Source of the DNA: Desulfosudis oleivorans
GTDB lineage: Bacteria; Desulfobacterota; Desulfobacteria; Desulfobacterales; SURF-7
Direction of reading: 5' to 3'
Assembly (NCBI GenBank): GCA_020723325.1
Contig: DYJD01000028.1
Location: forward strand, 32,788 to 96,787
DNA: 64,000 nucleotides
Shown: in pieces, positions 43,994 through 54,008 of the stretch
Position numbering within the stretch: the first letter of the stretch is position 1
Layout: each line of letters starts with the position of its first letter
Notes under the pieces: model-generated
The model's database searches: none
What the model was told of the DNA's origin: nothing
What the model saw: the letters and a program-made list of their open reading frames with translations, nothing else
Position numbers and translations under genes: made by a program

Positions 43994-44785
43994 TTATTCA
44001 TTCAAACAGCCTTTGAATTGAGCCGGTCGTTTTTCCAGGAAGGCTGTGGTGCCTTCCTTGGCGTCGGCGCTGGCCATGGTCAGGGCAAAGGCATCGATTT
44101 CAATCCGGCAACCGGTCTCAAGGTCCACATCCATGCCTTTGTTGACGGCGTATTTGGCGGCGCGCAAGGATACTTTGCCCTTGGCTGCCATTACCAGGGC
44201 TGTTTTCGTGGTTTCCTCCAGCAACGTTTCCGGGGCCACAACCCGGTTCACCAGGCCGATTTCAAGGGCGTCCTTGGCCGTCAACATTTTGCCGGTGAAA
44301 ATCATCTCCTTGGCCCGGTTCTTTCCCACCAGGCGCGGCAGGCGCTGGGTGCCGCCGAATCCTGGAATAAGGCCGAGGTTGATTTCCGGCAAGCCAAAAC
44401 GGGCGTTTTCCGAGGCATAGATGAAATCACAAGCCAGGGCGATCTCGCTGCCGCCTCCCAGGGCAAATCCGTTCACAGCGGCGATCACCGGAATGGACAG
44501 GGCCTGAAGCTTGCCGATGACCTGATGCCCTTTTTCGGAAAACTTTTTGGCCTGCAGGGCATTGAAAGTTGCCAGTTCAGATATATCCGCCCCGGCCACA
44601 AAAGCCTTTTCGCCGGCGCCGGTGAGAACCAAAACCCGGATGTTTTCATCGCCGTCGATTTCATCCAGGGCCTTTAACAATTCGTTGAGCAGATCACTAT
44701 TCAGGGCATTCAGGGCCTTGGGTCGATTGAAAGTAATGTAGGCCACCCCGTTTTCAATTTTATAAAGGATCAATTCATATGCCAT
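43994..44785 (-). CDS. Enoyl-CoA hydratase/isomerase (crotonase) family
   Basis: 263 aa. Crotonase features: YITFNRPKALNALNSDLL, AFVAGADISELA, the oxyanion-hole GFALGGGSEIALACD with the first catalytic Glu, and FGLPEINLGLIPGFGGTQRLPR with the second. Both Glu residues are present, so true hydratase activity on short enoyl-CoAs (crotonyl-CoA type) is likely. GGAGG is 6-7 bases upstream of the ATG. It may act with the paaK gene product in acyl-CoA breakdown, though an 80-base gap leaves operon membership open. Confidence 0.93.
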   Translation of the reverse strand: MAYELILYKIENGVAYITFNRPKALNALNSDLLNELLKALDEIDGDENIRVLVLTGAGEKAFVAGADISELATFNALQAKKFSEKGHQVIGKLQALSIPVIAAVNGFALGGGSEIALACDFIYASENARFGLPEINLGLIPGFGGTQRLPRLVGKNRAKEMIFTGKMLTAKDALEIGLVNRVVAPETLLEETTKTALVMAAKGKVSLRAAKYAVNKGMDVDLETGCRIEIDAFALTMASADAKEGTTAFLEKRPAQFKGCLNE

Positions 44786-44940
44786 GGGAACCTCCGCTTT
44801 TTCGATTTAGAGTTTCAGAATATCCTGTGGCTTAAAACAACTGGATATTTTTGTCAAACCTTAAGTAATTCTAATTTCGGAATTTACTCCTTTCTTTATC
44901 ACTCTGTGGTTCCTTGTTTGGCATTAGATATTCGCTTTTT

Positions 44941-46419
44941 TCACCAAATCGGCGTGTAAAATGGATCAGGATCAGATGGGAGGTATTGCTCGATATCATT
45001 TGCGGGCGGATCGGAATCACAGAGCATTTCCCACCCCAAGTGAAGCACGAAAAGCGTCTTTGTGGGCGTTGTGATTCTACAAACCCTGATTTTTTCCTCT
45101 TTGCCATCCAGAATGTGGAAACTCAGGGTAGCGGGAGGATTCTTGTTTTCGCTCCAATCGCGATACACAACCATATAGCGACCATCACTGGAAACGCGTT
45201 TCTTATCTTTTTCAGCAGTGCGATACTGTTTCCCTTTGCCAAAGACAACAACTTTTCCGTTCTCCGCGTCGCTGAAGAGAACGGTCATAGCTTTTTTTCG
45301 TTCGTCTGCATCCAGCGACTGACGTTTTTGACGAGCTTCTTCCGACCACCATGTTTCTGGGATATTCAATTCAGGGTTTGTATCGTAGGTGACAGGTTCA
45401 GTTTCTTTCAGAATCTTGCCGGTCTTGGCTTCAATGAGCATGGTCACAGAAAGAGCGCGCGGCATTTTGGATACCTTATCCTCATATTCCGACCCTTCGA
45501 CCGTACGGGCTACTGCGAAGCGGCCCTCTCCGATGTAAGCAACGGGAAGATGAGGCCCCCATCCTCCGAAAATCTTCTCGACATTAACGCCTTCGACGAC
45601 TTGCTTCCAGTTGTCGCCGCATGGTTTATACCACAAAGAATTCTCAGAAATCAGATAAAGTCCATCTTTGGCGCTGGGACCTGCTGGATGGACACCATTG
45701 CCTCTCCAGAAGCCATCTGTCTTCAGCGGTAAGCCTGGAGGAAAAGGGCAAATCAGAGTGATGATTCCCTTTGTCATATCAACTTTCGCCACGTGGTTGA
45801 CACCCTTCACATTCACCGAGCCAAGCATCGATTCGCCTTTATCAATGAAACAGGTTGGCTCGAATTCCCATCTGAAATGGGTCAGCGTCCCTGACTTGAC
45901 ATCGAAACGGTTCAATCCGCCTCGGGTGAGAAAACGAAGTTCTGTTCCTGATCGCCAAAATGCGTAAGGACTTTCAGCGATTTTCGGACCTATGGTTCCA
46001 GTCATTGGATTGAACCAAAACAGGCAATTACCAGTGGGTCTCTGTCGTGCGTTTATGTGTCCACTTGCCACGCCCCATCCGCCGAACAGTGGGGTTTCAA
46101 AATGGCAATATTGCTCCTCATCGGGACCAGAGAATGTCTGCTGAAAACCTTGTTCCGGCTTTTCAGTGTCGTAGATGTAGTAATTCGTCCGGCTCTTTTG
46201 ATCCCAAAGTTCATCCCGCTGGACTGCTTCTACGAGCAAAACGGGGCGTGGGAGAAGACCTGATGGAGTTACCCCTGCCGGCCGTCCGATCTTCTTCGTG
46301 TGAGTCTCCAAAGGCCACGACTTCTCGCTTTGCGAGTCGTCGCCTGTTGATATCGAACACCACAAGCCGAGAGAAACCACGGTAATGAACAACATGCTTT
46401 GGACATTGGATCGCCTCAT
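44941..46419 (-). CDS. Hypothetical secreted protein, possible beta-propeller
   Basis: 492 aa with a signal peptide (MLFITVVSLGLWCSIS) and an AAGGAG site before the ATG. The mature chain has repeated strand-rich pieces with WxxG/GxxxW patterns (GGWGVASGHINARQRPTGNC; FWFNPMTGTIGPKIAE; GGWGPHLPVAYIGEGRFAV; VSSDGRYMVVYRDW), which suggests a beta-propeller-like fold with PQQ/WD-type blades. I do not recognise the family. It sits in the accessory block next to an AT-rich membrane protein, so transfer is likely. A small open frame overlapping its end is a shadow. Confidence 0.6.
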   Translation of the reverse strand: MRRSNVQSMLFITVVSLGLWCSISTGDDSQSEKSWPLETHTKKIGRPAGVTPSGLLPRPVLLVEAVQRDELWDQKSRTNYYIYDTEKPEQGFQQTFSGPDEEQYCHFETPLFGGWGVASGHINARQRPTGNCLFWFNPMTGTIGPKIAESPYAFWRSGTELRFLTRGGLNRFDVKSGTLTHFRWEFEPTCFIDKGESMLGSVNVKGVNHVAKVDMTKGIITLICPFPPGLPLKTDGFWRGNGVHPAGPSAKDGLYLISENSLWYKPCGDNWKQVVEGVNVEKIFGGWGPHLPVAYIGEGRFAVARTVEGSEYEDKVSKMPRALSVTMLIEAKTGKILKETEPVTYDTNPELNIPETWWSEEARQKRQSLDADERKKAMTVLFSDAENGKVVVFGKGKQYRTAEKDKKRVSSDGRYMVVYRDWSENKNPPATLSFHILDGKEEKIRVCRITTPTKTLFVLHLGWEMLCDSDPPANDIEQYLPSDPDPFYTPIW

Positions 46420-46838
46420 GAAGTTCTCCTTGGTCGTTGGTCGGTTGTTAAAATAATGCCATATTTGTATCTACCAAAGGCATAGGTTCTGTCATCATCA
46501 TTTGACCTTAGCCGATAAAAAGCTCATTTATTTTCGAGAATAGTAACACCGGACGCCCTCTTCAATTTGGGTTTTTTTGGCTTGTTTTTTTAATAATGAT
46601 TTCATCAGGGCTTCCATCCAGCGGCTGGGGTCTAGACACTATTTCACAATCGCAAAACTTTCTTCCGGTCAAAGCGCGCATTAGGCCTGCCCCCCTTTTT
46701 CTACTAAACGGATGGTTTTTTGCCATGCTTTTCATCACAACAGATTGATTTGGCAATGTAAATTAGCTAAATGATATTTTGGCCATACGGGCATTGGGTG
46801 CCCCCCTCTTACCCCTTGCGATTTGTATGCAATGATGG
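46420..46838. other. 419-base gap without a recognisable gene
   Basis: AT-rich and mixed in character. A 64-codon minus-strand frame (46562-46756) has no recognisable similarity and no ribosome site, so it was not called. Nothing else is seen; probably the left edge of the AT-rich insertion. Confidence 0.4.
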
Positions 46839-48377
46839 CTATGTAGTCAATTGACAATCCCTTGCCGGTCCTGTTGCGCATAGTAATACTATGATATGGG
46901 GTAGAACAATAAAACTGTAATGCGGGCTGGTTTCTCCTATCAGAAAATACGCCGCGTTACCTAAAATAAACAAAACAATAATTCTTGCCTCTCTGAACAT
47001 ATTGCTATTGCTTCGCCGCCATATAGTAACGACCAAATATACAAGCAGGGCATGCCAGAATGCTTGCATGTAATTAGTCAACATCCCTGCAATGATAGAC
47101 TGTCTCTGCAACAAGGACTGAAATGCTGTTGCATAGGAAAACCGTGCCGGCGAATGAACAAGATTAACATTGATATTGTTTATCGTATCTGTCTCGAATT
47201 TTCCGTCCCCAAATTGAAAAAGGAGTTTGCAATATAAATGCTTCAAATATGACATTGGAGCAAAATTATTTATTAAATGAAAAATTTCATTTTTCATCTC
47301 TTTATTAAATGCTTCTTTGTCTCCTTTGAATTTTAATTCCACATACGGGTAGAAAAAACCAGGTGTCTGCCCATCCTGCCCTTTATTTAGACCCATTGCA
47401 ACTATATACACCTTCCCTAATCCATCCAAGGCCTCGATTGATTCAACGTAACCTTGATTTTTTATCCAGCCCTTTAGTATGAATGCAGGAAAATGCATCA
47501 TTAGTAGTAAAAAAACAATAAAGTAAAAATTTTTTTTCAATACAATTGGATCGGTTTTTTGTTCCATTAAGATATTGAGTACTATGGCTATGCAAAAAAT
47601 TAAACCTATTGGTCTTAAAAGGTTTGCAACCGCGAATGATAGAAAAAAAACGGACAGAAAAATGACATGCTTGTTTTTTTTGTATAGGATATAGAAAAGC
47701 GTTGAAAGCAAATACAACATTGTTGCCGGAATATCACTGTATGCATGGACGATATAAAGACTGAACGGCAAGAAAGCGGTAGATATTATTAATGACTGTT
47801 TTGCTTTTCTCAAGCCCGCCAGCTCCCAAACAATGAAAGCAATTAGTATTTGAATCAGCAGCATATTAACAATATTTAGAAATTGGGCGGTACGCGTCAG
47901 CTCGAAAGGAAAACAGTTGACAAAAAATGAATAAAAAACCGTGATTGGTATCTGATGGGGGTATAAACGGAGGTAGCTGTTTTCCGCAAAAACATTTTTA
48001 GAGCCAGCCGCAAGTTCCTTGGCAAAGGCTATAATTGAATTCATATCATAATAATGAGACAGGGGGAAGTTATAGAACCACCAAATTTTTATTGATAAAC
48101 TCACAACAATAATGAATAAAAAGCCTGGTTTTCCAGTATTAAATCCATGGGACAGCTTATTTATCAGAAAAAAAAAGGAAAGGCATATAGCCAGGTATAA
48201 GTAATATATCTTATTGTTATTGTGACTAATTATTCTTGCGAGATCGACTCGTTGGAAGTAAATTACGTCAATCCTTATAAAAAATAAAGTTACTGCTACT
48301 AATAAAATTCCTGACAGAAGAATGTTCCGCAATAAGCGGTCTGTCCATAACAAATCGATTATTGTTTTTGTTTTCAC
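46839..48377 (-). CDS. Multi-pass membrane protein, GT-C/GT39-like glycosyltransferase
   Basis: 512 aa from a GTG at 48377 with GAAGGA 9 bases upstream, preferred over an ATG 13 codons earlier without a site. About 11-13 hydrophobic segments are visible. The extracytoplasmic loop after the second or third helix has YDMNSIIAFAKELAAGS and YLRLYPHQIPIT, the pattern of the acidic catalytic loop of lipid-phospho-sugar-dependent glycosyltransferases. The gene is strongly AT-rich, unlike its neighbours, and looks horizontally acquired. The sugar donor and acceptor are unknown, and no polysaccharide cluster adjoins. Confidence 0.7.
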   Translation of the reverse strand: MKTKTIIDLLWTDRLLRNILLSGILLVAVTLFFIRIDVIYFQRVDLARIISHNNNKIYYLYLAICLSFFFLINKLSHGFNTGKPGFLFIIVVSLSIKIWWFYNFPLSHYYDMNSIIAFAKELAAGSKNVFAENSYLRLYPHQIPITVFYSFFVNCFPFELTRTAQFLNIVNMLLIQILIAFIVWELAGLRKAKQSLIISTAFLPFSLYIVHAYSDIPATMLYLLSTLFYILYKKNKHVIFLSVFFLSFAVANLLRPIGLIFCIAIVLNILMEQKTDPIVLKKNFYFIVFLLLMMHFPAFILKGWIKNQGYVESIEALDGLGKVYIVAMGLNKGQDGQTPGFFYPYVELKFKGDKEAFNKEMKNEIFHLINNFAPMSYLKHLYCKLLFQFGDGKFETDTINNINVNLVHSPARFSYATAFQSLLQRQSIIAGMLTNYMQAFWHALLVYLVVTIWRRSNSNMFREARIIVLFILGNAAYFLIGETSPHYSFIVLPHIIVLLCATGPARDCQLTT

Positions 48378-48488
48378 TCGATAGTGTCCTTCCACAATCC
48401 GAAAAAATAACAACAACTAAAACCAGGAAACGCATACCAGAAAAAGCTGTCGCAGTAAATGAATTAAGCTTCTGCACAATGAACCGAC

Positions 48489-49204
48489 GGTATATCATAT
48501 CATGTCCAGAACCGTCCTGGACGGATTCCCGTTGGGGGATGTGGAAAAGGATTTTCTGGCGGATCTGATTCGGCGACTCAGCCGGATTTATTTTATGGAC
48601 CAGCCTCTCCGAATTCGGCAAAGAACTGAAGCAGACTTTCTCGCGCTATTACAACAAACGCCATGGCCGGCGTGGCTTTTTCTGGGGTGACCGCTTCAAA
48701 AGCCTGATTGTGGAGAAGGGCGAGACCCTGATCAACTGTCTGGCCTATATCGACCTCAACCCGGTGCGGGCCGGGCTGGTGGCCAAACCCGAGGATTACC
48801 GCTGGAATTCCATCGGCTACCATGCTCAACAGAAAAACAAGGGGGACTTTCTTTCCCTGGATTTCGGCCTGAAAGAATTAGGTGTGCTGGAAGCCAAGGA
48901 ACGTTTGCGCCTTTATCGAAAATTCTTGTACGAAGCCGGCGCCATCAAAACGGGTGGAAAGAAAAAAGGCATAGTGCAGAAAACCGTGGAAAAGGAGCGG
49001 AAAAAAGGCTACCGTTTCACCCGCACGGACCGGTTTCTTCATCGCACACGGTATTTTACCGATTCCGGTATCATCGGCTCCAAGGACTTTGTGCGGCAGC
49101 AATACTCGCGCGTCAAGGATCTATTCCAATCCACCAAGGAGAAAAAACCCAAACCCATCTCCGGTTTGAAAGGGCTCTACTCTTTGAAGCGCCTTACAGA
49201 ATGA
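48489..49204 (+). pseudogene. REP-associated tyrosine transposase (RAYT), internally deleted
   Basis: The N-terminal piece (VYHIMSRTVLDGFPLGDVEK, from ~48489) and the C-terminal piece (SLSEFGKELKQTFSRYYNKR, FFWGDRFKSLIVEKGETL, CLAYIDLNPVRAGLV) belong to one Y1-transposase-type protein but lie in different frames. They join near 48598, so the middle containing the HUH motif and catalytic part is deleted. The C-terminal open frame from 48710 encodes 164 residues including a Lys-rich tail. RAYTs move REP sequences, and REP-like elements occur elsewhere in this window. This copy cannot be active. Confidence 0.8.
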
Positions 49205-49351
49205 ATGCTTTCTCCAACAATGCTCGATAACTAGTAAAATCGCATCTAAAGAAGCGACAATAATAAGCTAAAAAATAGAAAATAATGAATCCTGCCCTCG
49301 TAATTCCGCGGTTCCTTGTTGGATATTCGCTTTATTTAGTTAATACCACCT

Positions 49352-51151
49352 TTACCCTTTTGATCGTCCTCCCGGCTTTTTGTCCATGAAGGCCGTGGGA
49401 TTGGTTTCCCGGATATAGTGGCGGATGCCGCCCACAATGGAATCGCTTAGACGATCCTGGTAGCGGGGGTCGATTAAGAATTTGCATTCCCGCGGGTGGC
49501 TGACAAAGCCGGTCTCGATGAGAATGGCCGGCATTTGGGCGCCCAGGAGGACATAAAAAGGCGCTTGTTTGACGCCTTTGTTTTTGGTCTTGCCGTAGTT
49601 GTTGCGCAAGCCGGTGTACATATATTCCTGTACCCGTGTGGCCAGACGCGTGGATTCATTGATTTTTGCATTCTGCATGAGATCCAGGAGAATGGATTGC
49701 AGATCGCTGATGTTCTTGGTGGAAGTGGCATTTTCCGCCGCGGCCACCCGAATGGCGTCATCATCCGTGGCCAGGTTCAAAAAATAGGTTTCAATGCCGT
49801 AGGCGCGTTGATCCTTGGAGGCGTTGGTGTGCAGGGAAATAAAAAGATCGGCATTCTGGGTGTTGGCAATGGCGGTGCGCTCTTCCAAGGTCAAAAAGGT
49901 ATCCTTGTTGCGGGTCAGAATCACTTCGCAATTCAACTCGGCCCGAATTCTGGCTGCCAGCTTTTTGGCAAGCTGAAGCACGATATCCTTTTCGCTGACA
50001 CCGTCCACGCAACCGGGCGCGCCGTGATCCTTGCCCCCATGGCCCGGATCAATCACGATGCGCCGAACCCCCAGGGCCAGTTGTTTGGCTATGGCGCCCA
50101 CCACGGGCTTTTCATCGGCTTTGGCCGGTAATGCCGGCGGCTCAGAAGCAACCGGCGCAGGCGCTGAAGCAGTGGAAGGGGGATGAGCCGGCGGGCTCGA
50201 CGATGATGCCGCTGCAGGCGGCGGCGGGGGAGGGGTTGAACGGGCCAGGGCCGCGCCGCCTTTGCCCCAGACATCGATCACGATCCGGAATGGATTCTTG
50301 AGGGAAAAGACTTTATAGTTGTCAAAGGATTTGATGTCGATCACCACCCGGACTGTGTCCAGGGTATTTTGGGCGGCCCTGATATTTTCCAGCAGATTGT
50401 CGTCAATGGGCACCAGCTTGCTCAATTGCTTGGAGAGTTTGCTTTGATCCAGATCGATAAAGAGCCGTTTGGGCTTTTTCAGGGAAATATTTTTATCCAG
50501 CAGTTGGTGGGAAAAAGTGGTTTCCTTGTCCGTATCAATGACTACCCGGGTATAATTGGGATTGGACCAAAAGCGGAAATCCGTCACTATGGTGGGACCG
50601 GTGGGCACGCTGGGTTGATTTTCGGCAGTTTGGGCTTCTTCGGACTGGGCCGGCGAGGCTGGATTCTGCGGCTTTTTCTTTAAAGCCGCATTTGATTTTT
50701 TATGGTAAGGGACCTGGGTTGCTTGGGCCTGGACGGCTGTCTCCGGACTGATCTTTTTCATTTCTTCCATGGCCTTTGAACGGTATTTGCTGTCGGGATA
50801 TTGTCGTATGAGGCGTTCAAAGGCGCCCTGGGCTTCTTTGATGTCGGTTTGAAGCCGGGAATAGCGATACAGACCTTTATACAGCAGGCCGGTTTTGTAC
50901 AGGGCCGTTGCAATCATTCGGCTGTCCTGTGCGGCGTTCAGCACATTTCGATACTTCTCAATGCATTCCAGCCAATTGTCTCTGTATTTTTGTCGCTCGG
51001 CATTGCCAAATAAAGCTGTATAGGCTTTTTCCGCGGTCATGAATGCGGTTTGGCCGGAGTCGGGGGCTGCCGCTGCCGTAGGTGAAAAGAAAAGCACGAC
51101 TATAAGAGCTGCAATGATTGTATATCGCAATACCGGCTTCATCCCCTTCAA
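49352..51151 (-). CDS. amiC: N-acetylmuramoyl-L-alanine amidase with TPR and AMIN domains
   Basis: 599 aa. Signal peptide (YTIIAALIVVLFFSPTAAAA), a TPR-like helical region (~36-135), an AMIN domain (~188-300, NYTRVVIDTDKETTFSHQLL), a Pro-rich linker (~308-345) and a C-terminal Amidase_3 domain. Zinc ligands are the His of IDPGHGGKDHG, the Glu of GVSEKDIVL and the His of ISLHTNAS; the catalytic Glu is in LIETGFVSH. It cuts the amide bond between MurNAc and L-Ala in peptidoglycan during cell separation. The start overlaps the mutS stop by 4 bases. Confidence 0.92.
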   Translation of the reverse strand: MKGMKPVLRYTIIAALIVVLFFSPTAAAAPDSGQTAFMTAEKAYTALFGNAERQKYRDNWLECIEKYRNVLNAAQDSRMIATALYKTGLLYKGLYRYSRLQTDIKEAQGAFERLIRQYPDSKYRSKAMEEMKKISPETAVQAQATQVPYHKKSNAALKKKPQNPASPAQSEEAQTAENQPSVPTGPTIVTDFRFWSNPNYTRVVIDTDKETTFSHQLLDKNISLKKPKRLFIDLDQSKLSKQLSKLVPIDDNLLENIRAAQNTLDTVRVVIDIKSFDNYKVFSLKNPFRIVIDVWGKGGAALARSTPPPPPPAAASSSSPPAHPPSTASAPAPVASEPPALPAKADEKPVVGAIAKQLALGVRRIVIDPGHGGKDHGAPGCVDGVSEKDIVLQLAKKLAARIRAELNCEVILTRNKDTFLTLEERTAIANTQNADLFISLHTNASKDQRAYGIETYFLNLATDDDAIRVAAAENATSTKNISDLQSILLDLMQNAKINESTRLATRVQEYMYTGLRNNYGKTKNKGVKQAPFYVLLGAQMPAILIETGFVSHPRECKFLIDPRYQDRLSDSIVGGIRHYIRETNPTAFMDKKPGGRSKG

Positions 51152-53796
51152 TTCAGAATCGAGTCTGCTTTCTGTTTCAAGTCATTCAACTGATTGATCG
51201 CCTCAATGGGAGTCATGGTCGAAATATTGAGCTGCTGTAAAATCTCTACAATGAGCTCTTCCGGTTTTCGAAAAAGCTGAAGCTGAATTTGTTTTGGTGC
51301 GGCGGCACTTGGACTGGGCCTTTCCAATCGTGGGGACAGGATCGGCTCGCCGTTTTCAATGCGGGCCAGCACTTTTTTAGCCCTTTTAATGATGCTGTCC
51401 GGAATGCCGGCCAGTCGCGCCACTTGTATGCCGTAGCTGCGGTTGGTGCTGCCTGCTGCCAGCTTGCGCAGAAAAATGATTTCATCGTTCCATTCTTTAA
51501 CGGCAATATGAAAATTTTTGATCCGTTTTTTGGTGCGGCTGAGTTCGGTCAACTCATGGTAATGGGTGGCGAAAAGGGTTTTAACGCCTACACCATTCAG
51601 ATCGTGCAGATACTCGGCCACGGCCCAGGCAATGCTCAGGCCGTCAAAGGTGCTGGTGCCGCGGCCGATTTCATCCATTATCACCAGGCTGCGGGGGCCG
51701 GCGTTGTTCATGATATTGGCGGTTTCCTCCATTTCCACCATGAAAGTGCTTTGGCCTGAGGAGAGATTGTCCAGGGCGCCCACCCGGGTGAAAATCCGGT
51801 CAATGACACTCAAGGAGGCGGCTGCGGCCGGCACAAAGGAACCTATCTGGGCCATTATCACCATGAGCGCCGTCTGACGCAGAACCGTGGATTTGCCGGC
51901 CATATTGGGGCCGGTGATGATCAGGATCTGATGCTCCTCATTGTCCAGGCGGATGGAATTGGGAATATAACGTTCGCCGGTGATCAGTTTTTCCACCACC
52001 GGATGGCGGCCTTCTTTGATATCGAGGCAACCGTCTTCTGTGATCTCCGGTTTGACATAGCCGTTCTGGTCGGCTAGTTCCGCAAGACCGGTCAGGCAAT
52101 CCAGGCGGGCGATGAAGGCGGCGATTTTCAGGATGCGTCGATTGTTCGCGATCACCCGGCCCCTGATTTGATTGAACAGGCCGTACTCCATTTCCGCCAT
52201 CTGCTCCTGGGCATGGAGCACTTTGGTTTCAAAAGCTTTTAATTCATCGGTGATATAGCGCTCTGCATTGACCACGGTTTGTTTGCGGACATAATGGGCC
52301 GGTACGGATTCCGATTGGCTTTTGGGGATTTCAATATAGTACCCGAAAACCCGGTTGTATTTCACTTTCAGAGAATTGATGCCGGTTTTTTGTTTTTCTT
52401 CCGCTTCCAGTTTGACCAGCCAGCTTTTCCCGTCGGTGCTGATCTGGATGAGTTCATCCAGCTCGGGATTGAATCCGAATTTGATGATGCCGCCCTCATT
52501 GATGGTGGGCGGGGCATCCTCCCGGATGGCGGCTTGGATCAGATCGGCCAGGGCCTCAAGTTCGCTCCAGTATAGGGGATCATCGGGCATCTGCACAATA
52601 AACAAGGGGGATGAAAGAGGGGCGAGGCTTGAAAAAAGATCCGGAAGCTTCAGCAGGGAGGACTTTAGGGCCAGCATGTCCCTGGCATTGGCGCGACCCA
52701 AGGTGATTTTGCCCGCCAGCCGCTCCAGATCATGGATGCCCTTCAATTGCTCCCGCAGGGTATAACGAAGCTCCACCTGCTGCTGCATCTCGGCCACAGC
52801 CGTCAGCCGCGCGGAAATTTCCTCCTTGTTCAGCAGGGGATAACGCAACCAGTGCTTCAGCAGGCGGCCGCCCATGGCTGTAAGGGTTTGGTCGATGATG
52901 TCCAGCAAGGTGCCCCGCCGGCTGCCGCTGCGCAGGTTGTCCAGCAATTCCAGATTGCGACAACTGGTTTCATCCAATTGCAGATACTGATCCAGGGAAT
53001 AAGTCTCTAAACCGAGGATATGTTCTGTTTTTTGTTTCTGGGTCTCGCGCACATAGGCCAGCAAAGCCCCGGCCGCGCCCAGGGCTGCTTCTGCATGCTC
53101 GCAGCCGAAGCCTTCAAGACTGCGGGTTTTGAACTGCTCCGCGAGGAGATTGCGCGCCGCGGCCGCGGCAAAGGTTTTGTCATCCACAAAGGAGATCAAG
53201 CGGTCCGGAAAAGCGCGGACCAGCGGAGTCATTTCCGTTTCCGTACGGTAGGTTTCCGGCAGGATCAGCTCGCTGGGTTTGATGCGCCGGCATTCCTCCA
53301 CAACTGCTTCCAGGCTGTCGGATTCGGCCACGCGAAACGAACCAGTGGAAATATCCAGGCAGGCAATGCCCATGGCGCGGTGGTTGCGGTTCACCGCCAG
53401 GATGAAATTGTTGGATTTCTCTTCCAGGAATTCATTGTCGATGATCATGCCAGGGGTGATGACCCGCACCACCTCACGCTTGACGATGCCTTTGGCCAGG
53501 GCCGGATCTTCCACTTGTTCGCAGATGGCCACCTTATGGCCCTGATCGATCAAGCGGCCGATGTAGTTATTGATCGCCCGTACAGGAATCCCGCACATGG
53601 GGATGGCTTCCTCATCGTTTTTATTCCGGGAAGTAAGTGTTATTTCAAGAATTTTGGATGCAGTGAGGGCGTCCTCAAAAAACATTTCATAAAAATCCCC
53701 CATGCGGTAAAAGAGGATGGCGTCCGCGTATTTTTCCTTGATGGCAAGATACTGACGGACCATGGGGGTCATTTTTCTATTCACTGTTTCCGTCAT
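51148..53796 (-). CDS. mutS: DNA mismatch repair protein MutS
   Basis: 882 aa, full length. The mismatch wedge is FYRMGDFYEMFFEDA near residue 30, Walker A is GPNMAGKST, and Walker B/signature follow as VIMDEIGRGTSTFDG with ATHYHELTEL. The N-terminal, connector, clamp and ATPase domains are all present. MutS recognises mispaired bases and recruits MutL. The gene begins at ATG 53796 and its stop overlaps the start of the amidase gene (ATGA), so both are co-translated. Confidence 0.97.
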   Translation of the reverse strand: MTETVNRKMTPMVRQYLAIKEKYADAILFYRMGDFYEMFFEDALTASKILEITLTSRNKNDEEAIPMCGIPVRAINNYIGRLIDQGHKVAICEQVEDPALAKGIVKREVVRVITPGMIIDNEFLEEKSNNFILAVNRNHRAMGIACLDISTGSFRVAESDSLEAVVEECRRIKPSELILPETYRTETEMTPLVRAFPDRLISFVDDKTFAAAAARNLLAEQFKTRSLEGFGCEHAEAALGAAGALLAYVRETQKQKTEHILGLETYSLDQYLQLDETSCRNLELLDNLRSGSRRGTLLDIIDQTLTAMGGRLLKHWLRYPLLNKEEISARLTAVAEMQQQVELRYTLREQLKGIHDLERLAGKITLGRANARDMLALKSSLLKLPDLFSSLAPLSSPLFIVQMPDDPLYWSELEALADLIQAAIREDAPPTINEGGIIKFGFNPELDELIQISTDGKSWLVKLEAEEKQKTGINSLKVKYNRVFGYYIEIPKSQSESVPAHYVRKQTVVNAERYITDELKAFETKVLHAQEQMAEMEYGLFNQIRGRVIANNRRILKIAAFIARLDCLTGLAELADQNGYVKPEITEDGCLDIKEGRHPVVEKLITGERYIPNSIRLDNEEHQILIITGPNMAGKSTVLRQTALMVIMAQIGSFVPAAAASLSVIDRIFTRVGALDNLSSGQSTFMVEMEETANIMNNAGPRSLVIMDEIGRGTSTFDGLSIAWAVAEYLHDLNGVGVKTLFATHYHELTELSRTKKRIKNFHIAVKEWNDEIIFLRKLAAGSTNRSYGIQVARLAGIPDSIIKRAKKVLARIENGEPILSPRLERPSPSAAAPKQIQLQLFRKPEELIVEILQQLNISTMTPIEAINQLNDLKQKADSILN

Positions 53797-54008
53797 TAGC
53801 TTCCGTCGTCAACCCCGATGCCGGCCTGGATCAAATTTGCACGTATGTTATCTGGCAATATACAATGTCCAAAGAATCTGTCAACACCAGAAATCCTCTG
53901 TATCTTACCTTGAGTTTTGAAAGGTTTTTGTGCTATGAGCGGTTCAGGAAGGTACTTAAATGTGTTTCCGGCCGGTCCGGAAAGGATAATTCATTTAATG
54001 GAGGAGAA

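Noticed and set aside
44871..45107. 78-codon minus-strand frame overlapping the 3' end of the unknown secreted protein gene
   Set aside because: It overlaps the better-supported gene in another frame and has no ribosome site or known motif.
46562..46756. 64-codon minus-strand frame in the 46.4-46.8 kb gap
   Set aside because: No ribosome site, no recognisable motif, and composition like the surrounding non-coding DNA.
44886..49335. Apparent repeat of GGTTCCTTGTT...ATATTCGCTTT near 44.9 and 49.3 kb
   Set aside because: The copies match only in short pieces with different spacing, too weak to call a repeat family.
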